DNA of 36,755 nucleotides from Sulfurimonas sp. (lineage in GTDB: Bacteria; Campylobacterota; Campylobacteria; Campylobacterales; Sulfurimonadaceae). The first letter of the stretch is position 1; each line of letters starts with the position of its first letter. The stretch covers positions 1 to 36,755 of the forward strand of contig JAMORO010000027.1 of assembly GCA_027063505.1 (NCBI GenBank). Reading direction: 5' to 3'. A model generated the notes under the pieces. The model was given only the letters and a program-made list of their open reading frames with translations. It ran no database searches and was not told where the DNA came from. Position numbers and translations under genes: made by a program. Below are positions 23,770-31,281 of this stretch, piece by piece.

Positions 23770-24786
23770 CTAGAGTTTATTAACCAACACGAGATCTACA
23801 TCTTTCAAAAGTTTTTTCGACTCATAAAGTGCTTGTAATGTATTTTTATGTGGATGACCAATCGCGATTGCAGTGCCATGTGCCTTTGCAACTCTTATAG
23901 CCTCTTTTATCTGTTTTAAAACATAGGGCTTATCCATATGATGGTCTAAAAACACATCTCTTGCAATATACTTAAGTCCGAAATTTTTGAGTACTTTAGG
24001 TGCTTTAGTCTCTGCTGTTGTTCTGCTATCTATAAAACTAATTTTGTTTGCATTAAGTGCTGTTATGAGTCTATTCATAGCTATCTCATTCGAAGTGAAT
24101 TTACTCCCTGTATGATTATTAATGTATCTTGTTTTTGGAAAAAGTCTTTTTATCTCTTTTATTCTCTCAGATATATGTGATTGAGAATCATGGATACGGA
24201 GAGTAAAAGGCTCTTCTGCAGTCCAGTTTTTTGCTTCCATTGGCAAATGAATCATATAGAAACTTTCATGTGAAGCTAAACGCGGTGTATTTGGTCTACC
24301 TTTACTTGGTGGTAAAAATGACATAGTAAGAGGTAGGCGTAAACTTTTAATGGCTCTTACCTGAGAAGATGTACCAACATCATCTATAATGATTGCTAAA
24401 CGAGGTCTATGCCCAACAACTCGCTTCTCGCGTTTAATCATTTTAGGCTCTTTTGAGAGAGGGTTTCCATCTAGTTCATGTGATGCAGAGATATACTGTT
24501 TTGGTTTTTTAGTCTCTTTTTTCAAAACTTCTTTTAGTCGATGTGAAACATTCTTTTCATTTTTAACAGATTTTTCTAGTTTCTTGAGAAGAGCTAAACG
24601 TTTACTTTTTTCTGTTTTATTTTCATCACTCATTTTTTTTTGTGCATCATCATAGCCAACATAATAACCAACTAATAGTGAGCTTAGTATCAGTGCTACA
24701 ATTGCAAGTGCCCATGCAATATATGTTAAAATTTTAGAGCTATTTGTACTTTTTGTTTTTTTCTTTACTGTTTTTCTTTTTGCCAT
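23770..24786 (-). CDS. Divergent polysaccharide deacetylase family (YibQ-like) protein
   Basis: 338 residues. A basic N-terminus (MAKRKTVKKKTKSTNSS) precedes one membrane helix (about 20-42). A Lys/Glu coiled-coil linker and then the YibQ/DUF610-type deacetylase fold follow: RLAIIIDDVGTSSQVRAIKS, LPLTMSFLPPSKG, YINNHTGSKFTS, ISFIDSRTTAETKAPKV, VFLDHHMD and AIAIGHPHKNTLQAL. The metal-site Asp and His residues appear conserved, so it may act on envelope glycan, though family activity is not well established. It is anchored in the inner membrane with the domain in the periplasm. It is upstream of dprA in one operon. Confidence 0.85.
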   Translation of the reverse strand: MAKRKTVKKKTKSTNSSKILTYIAWALAIVALILSSLLVGYYVGYDDAQKKMSDENKTEKSKRLALLKKLEKSVKNEKNVSHRLKEVLKKETKKPKQYISASHELDGNPLSKEPKMIKREKRVVGHRPRLAIIIDDVGTSSQVRAIKSLRLPLTMSFLPPSKGRPNTPRLASHESFYMIHLPMEAKNWTAEEPFTLRIHDSQSHISERIKEIKRLFPKTRYINNHTGSKFTSNEIAMNRLITALNANKISFIDSRTTAETKAPKVLKNFGLKYIARDVFLDHHMDKPYVLKQIKEAIRVAKAHGTAIAIGHPHKNTLQALYESKKLLKDVDLVLVNKL

Positions 24787-24906
24787 ATCTTTTCTACCAT
24801 CTGAATTTTTGAAACTATACCCTATGAAATGTTAAACTCTGATTTTATTGCATTTTGCCATGATTTTTTACTTTTTAAATAAATAACTTCTTAAGTAACT
24901 CTTAGA

Positions 24907-24912
24907 TATAAT
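24907..24912 (+). promoter_or_regulatory. -10 box of the rpsF-ssb-rpsR operon
   Basis: TATAAT at 24907-24912 gives a leader of about 98 bases before the rpsF ATG at 25017. The leader contains the structure listed at 24921-24970. Confidence 0.55.
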
Positions 24913-24920
24913 TCCGGTTC

Positions 24921-24970
24921 CTTTCTCTTTGCAATGTCAATTGATGACACTGTATACAAATCCGAGGGGG
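24921..24970 (+). promoter_or_regulatory. Candidate S6:S18-binding autoregulatory leader element
   Basis: CTTTCTC (24921-24927) pairs with GAGGGGG (24964-24970), and TTTG (24928-24931) pairs with CAAA (24957-24960). This leaves a 3-prime-side bulge TCC adjoining G, that is, a CCG at 24962-24964. The apex contains TGTCA/TGACA (24935-24939, 24945-24949). A helix with a CCG-bearing 3-prime bulge in front of rpsF is the hallmark of the known S6:S18 mRNA motif, which mimics 16S rRNA helix 22. I folded it by hand only. Confidence 0.5.
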
Positions 24971-25016
24971 AAACAAACGCCATTAACTGGCTAATACCAA
25001 GAGGAGATCATACTAT

Positions 25017-25478
25017 ATGAGAAACTACGAAAACTTAGTAATCGTAAAACCTACATTAACAGCAGAAGAGATTCAAGCTAGCGTTAAAGCTATCGAAGAA
25101 GTTATCACTTCAAACGGTGGCGAAATCGCTGCTACAAGCCCAATGGGAATGAGAAAATTAGCTTACCCTATTGATAAAAACGAGCGTGGTTACTACCATG
25201 TTATCTATTCATCAATCACTCCATCAGCAATTTCTGAAATTGAAAGACGTTTCCGTATTAACGAAGATTTACTTCGTTTTGTAACTATTAAATACGATAC
25301 AAATCGTGAAATAGCTGCATTTAATACAATGGTTGAAAAAGCTAAAAAAGCTGCAGAAGCTCCAGCAAAAGTTGAAACTCCAGTAGTTGAGACTCCAGCA
25401 ACAGAAGCACCAGTAGCAGAAGAAGCACCAGCAGTAGAAACAGAAGCTCCAGTAGCGACTGAAGCAGCAGCTGAGTAG
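25017..25478 (+). CDS. rpsF: 30S ribosomal protein S6
   Basis: 153 residues. The S6 core (1-100) is clear: MRNYENLVIVKPTLTAEEIQ, GMRKLAYPIDKNERGYYHVI and ERRFRINEDLLRFVTIKYD. The C-terminal 45 residues form an Ala/Pro/Glu/Val-rich repeat-like tail (VETPVVETPATEAPVAEEAP) that the E. coli protein lacks. AGAGGAG lies about 9 bases before the ATG. First gene of rpsF-ssb-rpsR; S6 with S18 binds the central domain of 16S rRNA and probably the leader above. Confidence 0.97.
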   Translation: MRNYENLVIVKPTLTAEEIQASVKAIEEVITSNGGEIAATSPMGMRKLAYPIDKNERGYYHVIYSSITPSAISEIERRFRINEDLLRFVTIKYDTNREIAAFNTMVEKAKKAAEAPAKVETPVVETPATEAPVAEEAPAVETEAPVATEAAAE

Positions 25479-25507
25479 TCATTAGACTTAACAATTAAGG
25501 AAAACAC

Positions 25508-26122
25508 ATGTTCAATAAAATAATTTTAGTTGGTAACCTAACACGTGATATCGAACTTAGATACTCTCAATCTGGCTCAGCTATTGCAAAAACTGCAATC
25601 GCTACAAGTCGTAAGTTCACTAGTAATGGTGAAAAGAAAGAGGAAGTATGTTTTGTAGATATCACATTCTTTGGAAGAAGTGGCGAAGTCGCTAACCAAT
25701 ACCTTAGAAAAGGGAGTAAAATCCTTGTAGAGGGTAGACTAAACTTTGAACAGTGGGTTGACCAAAATGGACAGAAAAGATCAAAACACTCTGTTATAGC
25801 TGAAACAATGCAGATGCTAGATTCTAAAGGAGATAACCAAGGTGGATACAATCCACAAGCAGGTGCTCCAATGAATAGTAACCAAGGGATACAACAAGGT
25901 GGCGGATACAATGCTCCTGCTCAAGGGCAAGCGCAGAGTTACCAACAACCTCAGCAACAACAAAGTTATCAGCAACCAGCACAACAACAGCAACAGAGCT
26001 ATCAAAAGCCACAAAGCCAAGGAAGTTACAACAACCAAGCTGCGCAGCAACAGAGTCGTCAAATGCCTAGTGCAGAGTCGATTCCAACGATAGATATTGA
26101 TGAAGATGAAATTCCATTTTAG
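25508..26122 (+). CDS. ssb: Single-stranded DNA-binding protein
   Basis: 204 residues. The OB fold is at 1-105 (MFNKIILVGNLTRDIELRYS, VCFVDITFFGRSGEVANQYL, KGSKILVEGRLNFEQW). A Gln/Tyr/Gly-rich disordered linker follows (about 118-190, repeats of SYQQPQQQQ type). It ends in the conserved acidic tip IDIDEDEIPF, which docks SSB partner proteins. It sits between rpsF and rpsR as in many bacteria, with AAGGA in front of the ATG. The three ORFs on the opposite strand of the linker are shadows of low-complexity sequence. Confidence 0.98.
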   Translation: MFNKIILVGNLTRDIELRYSQSGSAIAKTAIATSRKFTSNGEKKEEVCFVDITFFGRSGEVANQYLRKGSKILVEGRLNFEQWVDQNGQKRSKHSVIAETMQMLDSKGDNQGGYNPQAGAPMNSNQGIQQGGGYNAPAQGQAQSYQQPQQQQSYQQPAQQQQQSYQKPQSQGSYNNQAAQQQSRQMPSAESIPTIDIDEDEIPF

Positions 26123-26149
26123 AAAAAAATAGATAACAAAGGAAACACT

Positions 26150-26413
26150 ATGGCAGAAAAAAGAAAATACAAAAAAAGATATTGTAAATACTGTGAAGCA
26201 AAAGTAGACTTCATGGATTATAAAGATGCAGGAGCACTACGTTTCTCTCTTTCAGAAAGATATAAAATCATGCCACGTCGTTTAACAGGTAACTGTAAAC
26301 GTCACCAAGACATGATTGCAGTAGTTATTAAAAGAGCTCGTGCAGCAGCATTAGTTCCTTATACAGTAACTCGTAAAGCAGTTGTAACTGCACCATTCGA
26401 AAACCTTAAATAG
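26150..26413 (+). CDS. rpsR: 30S ribosomal protein S18
   Basis: 87 residues. It begins [27 protein letters not shown] keeps the paired cysteines of the zinc-binding form, and the S18 core [20 protein letters not shown] followed by [10 protein letters not shown] is present. S18 binds S6 on the 30S platform. AAAGGAAAC precedes the ATG. Last gene of the operon, followed at once by a strong terminator. Confidence 0.98.
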   Translation: MAEKRKYKKRYCKYCEAKVDFMDYKDAGALRFSLSERYKIMPRRLTGNCKRHQDMIAVVIKRARAAALVPYTVTRKAVVTAPFENLK

Positions 26414-26422
26414 GTTTTCTTC

Positions 26423-26447
26423 AAGTCCCTTTCTTGGGACTTTTTCT
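26423..26447 (+). terminator. Rho-independent terminator of rpsF-ssb-rpsR
   Basis: AAGTCCC (26423-26429), loop TTTCTT, GGGACTT (26436-26442), continuing into TTTTTCTT. A textbook intrinsic terminator. Confidence 0.9.
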
Positions 26448-26534
26448 TCACTTTAAACACCCTTTATAAACACAAATTCAGTAATTTTCATTATAGGAAT
26501 AAATCTTGCTAGTTTTACTTAAAAAAGCAGCTTT

Positions 26535-28256
26535 ATGAAACTTCTATTCTTTGTCCTTTTACCTATAACACTCCTTCTTGCAAAAACAGACTACTCAGTT
26601 ATTGTTCATAAACCTTTCGATGCTGTTCTCTTTGACATTACTCAAGATTATGATCGAACCCTCACTGCAGTTGGATTTTCAAAAGAGTATAAGAAAAGTG
26701 CATCATCTGCAACAAGTTATACAAATGCTTTTGATTATTTAGCAAGTACTTCTAGTAAATATGGTTCTCAAATGCATATTATTAAAGTGGATAATGCAGC
26801 AAATATAATCTTTTCAAAAATTGCTAAAATTTCTCGTTTTAATAAGGCTATAGCAGTTGTAAAAACACCTACAAATGGTTACTTTGTTGGTGGCTATACA
26901 CTTGATGGTTCTCTCCTTGTCTCTAAACTAGATGCACATGCTAACATTATTTTTACAAAAATATTTGGTACTAAAAACTATGACCGTATGAATAACCTTA
27001 TTCTTCTTAGTGATGGAGGTGTCTTAGCCATAGGATCATCTACAACATCTCGTGCGTATAGTGACAATATGTTTAACTCAGGACTTGGTAATAATGACAT
27101 CTTTTTAACACGTTTTTCTAAAGATGGACGAAAGCTCTGGAGTAAAAAGTATGGAACAGGCTATGATGATAATGGGATAGATGCCGTAGAAGCAAGAGAT
27201 GGTTCTATCATAGTAATAGGTGAGACTTCATACAAAAACAACCGAGATGTCAGCATGATGAGAGTAAGTGAAAATGGTAATAGAATTTGGTTAAAACATT
27301 ATCAAAAAGTAGGCAATGGTGATAATACTATGCTACCAAAAAAGATTATTCGTCTTAAAGATAATAATTTTGTTATTCTCCTTACACAGTACAACCATAT
27401 GCAAAAAGAGCATATTCGCATCTTAAAATTTGACCTCTACCAAAATATACTCATAGATAAAGAGATATTTACTACCTACCCTAGTGAACTCAATGATATA
27501 AAAGAGTACTCTAACGGAAAGTTTATTGCCGTTGGATATGTAAAAGACACCTACGATACTGATGGACTAGCAATGATTCTTGACTCAAATCTTGTTATGC
27601 TAAAGCAAGAACACTATGGAGAAGAAAATTATGACCAGTTTAATGCAGTGACGATTATGCATAACTCTCAAGCAGCAGTTGCTGGTGTTCATACCGATAA
27701 CAATTCACAAGAGACTAATATGTGGATTACAAAACTAAATCAAGATGCAACACTCTCCCAAGTCTCTACAGATGTTGATACTTTCTATGAAAAACTTAAT
27801 AAAATTTTCGCTAAAGAGATAAAGTTAAAACAGATTATGATTAAGAATGATCTCACAATCTCACTCATAGATAATAGGCTCTATTTCGATGTAGGTCAAT
27901 ATAAACTCACAAAAATGCAAATGGATTTTATGAAAAAGTTTTCTAACAAGCTATTACCATTCCTCTATGAAAATCGCCAGATCGTTCAGACATTTGAGGT
28001 AAATGGCCATACATCTAGTGAATGGAATAACGATACTAACTTTAAAACAAAGTATCTTAACAATGAAAAACTATCATTAAATCGCTCTTATGAAGTCATT
28101 AGCAATTTATTTCATACACAGCCCAAACAGATACAAAAATGGCTTTCCAAAATTTTAAGAGGTAGTGGTTATAGTTCAAGTAAAAAGATTGTTTATACAC
28201 AGTTTGAAGATAAGAAGAAGTCTAGAAGGGTATCATTTAAAATAATTTTGAGATGA
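26535..28256 (+). CDS. Exported beta-propeller-like protein with OmpA-like C-terminus
   Basis: 573 residues. The signal peptide MKLLFFVLLPITLLLA is followed by repeated beta blades of about 50 residues. They carry the motif D-G-x-x-x-x-x-x-Y-G-T-x-x-x-D, as in DIFLTRFSKDGRKLWSKKYG and the GGVLAIGSS/GSIIVIGET/FIAVGY echoes (about 30-410). Residues about 440-570 look OmpA-like: DNRLYFDVGQYKLTKMQMDF, a peptidoglycan-binding-style VNGHTSSEW, LSLNRSYEVISNLF and SRRVSFKIIL. The OmpA part would anchor the propeller to peptidoglycan. Monocistronic, between two terminator-like hairpins; function unknown. Start codon accepted without a strong ribosome-binding site. Confidence 0.75.
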   Translation: MKLLFFVLLPITLLLAKTDYSVIVHKPFDAVLFDITQDYDRTLTAVGFSKEYKKSASSATSYTNAFDYLASTSSKYGSQMHIIKVDNAANIIFSKIAKISRFNKAIAVVKTPTNGYFVGGYTLDGSLLVSKLDAHANIIFTKIFGTKNYDRMNNLILLSDGGVLAIGSSTTSRAYSDNMFNSGLGNNDIFLTRFSKDGRKLWSKKYGTGYDDNGIDAVEARDGSIIVIGETSYKNNRDVSMMRVSENGNRIWLKHYQKVGNGDNTMLPKKIIRLKDNNFVILLTQYNHMQKEHIRILKFDLYQNILIDKEIFTTYPSELNDIKEYSNGKFIAVGYVKDTYDTDGLAMILDSNLVMLKQEHYGEENYDQFNAVTIMHNSQAAVAGVHTDNNSQETNMWITKLNQDATLSQVSTDVDTFYEKLNKIFAKEIKLKQIMIKNDLTISLIDNRLYFDVGQYKLTKMQMDFMKKFSNKLLPFLYENRQIVQTFEVNGHTSSEWNNDTNFKTKYLNNEKLSLNRSYEVISNLFHTQPKQIQKWLSKILRGSGYSSSKKIVYTQFEDKKKSRRVSFKIILR

Positions 28257-28268
28257 TAGAAAAAATGA

Positions 28269-28295
28269 AAGTAACTCACAAACCTAGAGTTACTT
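28269..28295 (+). terminator. Hairpin after the propeller/OmpA-like gene
   Basis: AAGTAACTC (28269-28277), loop ACAAACCTA, GAGTTACTT (28287-28295): a perfect 9-bp stem, but with only GATTA after it, so termination is uncertain. Confidence 0.45.
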
Positions 28296-28868
28296 GATTA
28301 TAGCCATAAAAGCATACTATCCACTATCTTATAGTCAAGTGTTTCCATTAGATCTGTATAAAAGGGGACTGTTCAAAAATCTGTGTCAATCGGGTAAAAT
28401 AACTATTTCCTGACAAGTCTCTGATAAAGAGTCTATAAGGTTGTTTTTCTTTTAACTGCACTATATTGTAACACTATCTTTGAGGAGCATACTTGTATCT
28501 GTCCAGTGTGAAAATAAAAAATCTTTCAAATATTTTTTTAGATTTACTTTTAATCTGCTAAAGATATCTTCATTAGCATGTGTAGTAATAAACTCTATAT
28601 GACCACAATGACATAAAAATGTTTCTATAATATAGTCAGTAGTGATTTTTTTGGAAAAAAGATATCTTTGAGTATCAAAGTTTGTTGTTAGTTTCCATGC
28701 TAGCATAAGTGGCTACTCCTTTAGATATTTAAGAAGTATAGATAGTCTAGCTGACACCTTTATGTCTGCTTCGAATTGAATTTGAAAAATATTTTGATAT
28801 TATGGAGTATTGTTTAAATCAGAGTAGTAATAAATGAAAATGGACACCCAAGAGGATACCCACTCAGT
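28296..28868. other. Mostly non-coding stretch with possible mobile-element end sequences
   Basis: Apart from one small minus-strand ORF (28461-28706) I see no gene. GGGGACTGTTCAAAAATCTG (28370-28389) followed by TGTCAATCGGG resembles the terminal repeats of some insertion sequences (IS256-like in my memory). GGACACCC at about 28843-28850 could be another remnant. The two do not form an evident inverted pair, and no transposase is present, so an old IS scar is possible but unproven. Confidence 0.25.
28461..28706 (-). CDS. Possible small protein of unknown function
   Basis: 81 residues (MLAWKLTTNFDTQRYLFSKK then ITTDYIIETFLCHCGHIEFI). Support is modest: an AAAGGAG ribosome-binding site lies about 9 bases before the ATG, and no competing gene is present in this 650-base gap. 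A Cys-His-Cys-Gly-His cluster (about 32-36) is notable but too little to call a metal site. It could instead be a relic or chance ORF. Confidence 0.35.
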   Translation of the reverse strand: MLAWKLTTNFDTQRYLFSKKITTDYIIETFLCHCGHIEFITTHANEDIFSRLKVNLKKYLKDFLFSHWTDTSMLLKDSVTI

Positions 28869-28893
28869 ATTATAGGCTAGGAATGCCTATAAT
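28869..28893 (-). terminator. Hairpin downstream of the 28908 gene
   Basis: ATTATAGGC (28869-28877), 7-base loop, GCCTATAAT (28885-28893). The stem is perfect, and the position just after the minus-strand stop at 28908 fits termination. No T-tract follows on the minus strand. Confidence 0.4.
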
Positions 28894-28907
28894 GCTAATT
28901 GTTTAGA

Positions 28908-29246
28908 TTAACCACAAGATGGTACTTCACCATCTGATGCAAATTTCCAAACGAAGTCATAAAGATTGTTAATATCTTTCTCTTTCATTTTGTTAATTTT
29001 TTTCACACCATGTGGACAGATTGATTTCCACTCATCTTGGAGCTTTCCAGCATCTTTAATTGAAGCCCAAGTTTTACGATCGTGTTTCGTTGCAAAAACT
29101 GCACCATTTTTAAGACCATCTTTTTTACAAACTTTTAATTTTTTAAGATAATATTTTTGACCTTTTTTAGCATCAGCCATTGCACTTGTAGTGAATACTG
29201 ATCCTGCTACCATAGCAGCTAGTAATAATGAAGTTGTTTTTTTCAT
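28908..29246 (-). CDS. Small secreted cytochrome-c-like protein without a haem motif
   Basis: 112 residues. The signal peptide MKKTTSLLLAAMVAGSVFTT ends at about A-M-A-D (cleavage near 24). The mature part KKGQKYYLKKLKVCKKDGLK, then HDRKTWASIKDAGKLQDEWK, and NNLYDFVWKFASDGEVPSC, has the feel of class I cytochrome c helices. There is no CxxCH, only three lone cysteines (about 40, 79 and 111). Similar small periplasmic proteins are common in sulfur-oxidising Campylobacterota, but function is unknown. AAGGAACA precedes the ATG, and a good promoter lies upstream. Monocistronic. Confidence 0.75.
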   Translation of the reverse strand: MKKTTSLLLAAMVAGSVFTTSAMADAKKGQKYYLKKLKVCKKDGLKNGAVFATKHDRKTWASIKDAGKLQDEWKSICPHGVKKINKMKEKDINNLYDFVWKFASDGEVPSCG

Positions 29247-29290
29247 TTGTGTTCCTTGTTTTGTTATAAGTCTGTGATATGCTACAACGA

Positions 29291-29319
29291 ATTATATAAA
29301 TAACAGATTAATTTTTCAA
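29291..29319 (-). promoter_or_regulatory. Promoter of the small secreted protein gene
   Basis: On the minus strand TTGAAA (29319-29314), a 17-base spacer, and TATAAT (29296-29291), 45 bases upstream of the ATG at 29246. This is the best two-box sigma-70-type promoter in the window. Confidence 0.65.
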
Positions 29320-29361
29320 AGTGACTTAATATCTTTAAGATAAAAGTTTCTTATCTACCCT

Positions 29362-29673
29362 CTAATGTTCGCTCGACTCTCTAAAGCTCAATCGTGTTTT
29401 ATCTTGCTTAAATTTTTTGTAGAGTTTAAACTTTGCTTTTTCTAACTCTTCAGTAGTATAAGAGAACTCTTCTTTCATTTTTTCATCTGAAACTGCAGCA
29501 CTGTCCATAGCAAAAAGTTTTAACTCTTTCTTCGTAAGTTTTGCTTTCATAACACCATAAAGTTCTTTATCGTCTTCTATTAAGTCTATACTATCTAAAA
29601 CACAACACTCAGCTAAACGCTCTCTAAAATCATTATTATTGTGGTATTGTCTCCACACTGTACTCTCTAACAT
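29362..29673 (-). CDS. Small conserved-looking protein coupled to serB
   Basis: 103 residues from the ATG at 29673, chosen because that ATG overlaps the serB stop by one base (TAATG). A longer frame starting at 29754 would run 82 bases into serB. The protein is helical and charged (MLESTVWRQYHNNNDFRERL, AKLTKKELKLFAMDSAAVSD, YTTEELEKAKFKLYKKFKQD) and has no signal peptide. I recognise no family. Confidence 0.65.
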   Translation of the reverse strand: MLESTVWRQYHNNNDFRERLAECCVLDSIDLIEDDKELYGVMKAKLTKKELKLFAMDSAAVSDEKMKEEFSYTTEELEKAKFKLYKKFKQDKTRLSFRESSEH

Positions 29674-30299
29674 TAAATCTTCTCCAATATTTGTGTAAGG
29701 TCTTTCTCTTTTATTATTATGTTTGCCTCTGCTTCTAAAACAGGGCGTGCACAAAATGCTACTCTTGTCCCAGCATGTTTAAACATACTCAGGTCATTCG
29801 CTCCATCACCACAGACTAATGTCTCTTCAGCAGTTACGCCAAGTATGTTTTGCAAACGCACGAGCATATCACCTTTTGAGTGAGAGAACATCATATCTCC
29901 ACCTACAAGACCTGTAAGTATTCCATCTCTTTCATGTAGTACATTTGAAAAATCTGCATCGTAACCTAAAATATCTTTTGCAAATCCAGTAGCCGTTCTA
30001 AAACCACCACTAAAACATACAACAGTTAAACCTTTTGCTTTTAGAGCGGCTATAGTCTCTTTTGCACCAGGCATATATGGAAGATTTTGACTAATCTTTT
30101 CAACCACAGAAAAGTCAAGACCTTTTAGTAGCCCTACTCTCTGTTGCAAAGACTCAAAAAAATCAAGTCTGCCACTCATTGCCTCTTCTGTTATGCGAGC
30201 AACCTCTTCACCTATCCCTAGCTCATCTGCGAAAAAATCAATAGTTTCACCATCCATAAGTGTAGAATCGAAGTCAAATACTGCAAGTTTTAAACTCAT
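29673..30299 (-). CDS. serB: Phosphoserine phosphatase
   Basis: 208 residues, HAD superfamily. It hydrolyses O-phosphoserine, the last step of serine synthesis. HAD motif I is AVFDFDSTLMDGE (nucleophile Asp9, Asp11), motif II is VVCFSGGFRTATG, motif III Lys is in MFSHSKGDML, and motif IV is LVCGDGANDLSMFKHAG. The N-terminal ACT domain of E. coli SerB is absent. It is divergent from metF across a 52-base gap with promoters for both strands and coupled to the small gene downstream. Confidence 0.95.
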   Translation of the reverse strand: MSLKLAVFDFDSTLMDGETIDFFADELGIGEEVARITEEAMSGRLDFFESLQQRVGLLKGLDFSVVEKISQNLPYMPGAKETIAALKAKGLTVVCFSGGFRTATGFAKDILGYDADFSNVLHERDGILTGLVGGDMMFSHSKGDMLVRLQNILGVTAEETLVCGDGANDLSMFKHAGTRVAFCARPVLEAEANIIIKEKDLTQILEKI

Positions 30300-30312
30300 A
30301 CTTACTCTCTTT

Positions 30313-30333
30313 TGTTATAATAATGACATTATA
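30313..30333. promoter_or_regulatory. Divergent promoter region serB / metF
   Basis: Plus strand TGTTATAAT (30313-30321) is an extended -10 for metF-serS. Minus strand TATAAT (30333-30328) serves serB. The two -10 boxes are less than 20 bases apart, so the two transcripts probably compete for polymerase. Confidence 0.6.
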
Positions 30334-30351
30334 ACTAAAGAGGACTTTTAT

Positions 30352-31263
30352 TTGTTTGATACCTTACTAGAAAAGCTAAATAATGAGACATACATCACTC
30401 TTGAAACGACGCCGGGACACTCTCCCGTTTTTACTCCAACCATAGATAAAATAGCTTCGTTAGGACTAGATAAATATGTAGACGGATTCTCAACGACAGA
30501 TAATCCACTCGCAAAACTAAAATACAATGCTCTTTTTGCAGCTAAAATGTTACAAGATAGGTTTAACAAACCCGTTATAGCCACTATGAGTATGCGCGAC
30601 CGTAATAAAATCGCCCTACAGTCTGACCTACTTGGTGCAAATGAAGTAGATATAAGAGCAATACTAGCACTTACTGGTGACCCTGCAACGATGAGTGATC
30701 AACCACGTACAAAAGGTGTTTTTGAAGGGGATTCTACTCTTTTACTAGACATTATCTCTGCATTTAATTCTGGAATGAACTATGCAGGAAAACCATTAGC
30801 AGTAGAACCTAAACCACTCTACCCATTTGCAGTTGTCAACTCTTATGCTAAAAATCCTAAAACACTTCAGAAAAAGATACAAAAGAAGATAAAACATGGT
30901 GCATTGGGAATCATAACACAGCCTGTTTATGACTTAGAGAGTGCGAAAATACTTTTAGAGATGAAAGAGAATGCGAACAAAGAGTGCTGTCCTGAAAAGA
31001 AAAAAGCTGAACTTATCTTTGGTATATTTCCTATAACTAAACTTAGAACAGCACAGTTTCTTTCAGCTCATGTTCCGGGCATAAATGTTCCAGATATCTG
31101 GATAGAGAGACTACGTCTTGCACACGAAAAAGGTGAAAAGGAAGAGTATAAAGTGGGATTTGAACTGAGTAAAGAGCTTTTTGAAGATATAAAAGCACTG
31201 CATCCAAAGATACACCTTATGACTGCAAACCAGTTCGGTATTGCAAAAGATATATTAGTATAA
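30352..31263 (+). CDS. metF: Methylenetetrahydrofolate reductase, TTG start
   Basis: 303 residues from the TTG at 30352. The frame is open upstream, but an earlier start would overlap serB antisense. AGAGGA (30339-30344) lies 7 bases before this TTG. It reduces 5,10-methylene-THF to 5-methyl-THF for methionine synthesis. Motifs are TYITLETTPGHS (catalytic Glu region), VIATMSMRDRNKIALQSDLL, ILALTGDP, KKIKHGALGIITQPVYDLES (flavin-barrel strand Gln) and FGIFPIT. This is the divergent short-strand form seen in Campylobacterota, so the name is slightly less certain than for enteric MetF. It is 18 bases upstream of serS. Confidence 0.85.
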   Translation: MFDTLLEKLNNETYITLETTPGHSPVFTPTIDKIASLGLDKYVDGFSTTDNPLAKLKYNALFAAKMLQDRFNKPVIATMSMRDRNKIALQSDLLGANEVDIRAILALTGDPATMSDQPRTKGVFEGDSTLLLDIISAFNSGMNYAGKPLAVEPKPLYPFAVVNSYAKNPKTLQKKIQKKIKHGALGIITQPVYDLESAKILLEMKENANKECCPEKKKAELIFGIFPITKLRTAQFLSAHVPGINVPDIWIERLRLAHEKGEKEEYKVGFELSKELFEDIKALHPKIHLMTANQFGIAKDILV

Positions 31264-31281
31264 ACAAGGAAATAAACAACT

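Noticed and set aside
25205..26093. Several overlapping ORFs opposite the rpsF tail and the ssb linker
   Set aside because: All are shadows of the Ala/Pro/Glu tail and the Gln-rich linker.
29674..29754. Longer 5-prime extension of the 29362 gene
   Set aside because: It would lie within serB in another frame; the ATG at 29673 overlapping the serB stop is a normal coupled start.
30193..30351. N-terminal extension of MetF
   Set aside because: Antisense to the serB start, Ser-rich and unlike MetF; TTG at 30352 has the ribosome-binding site.
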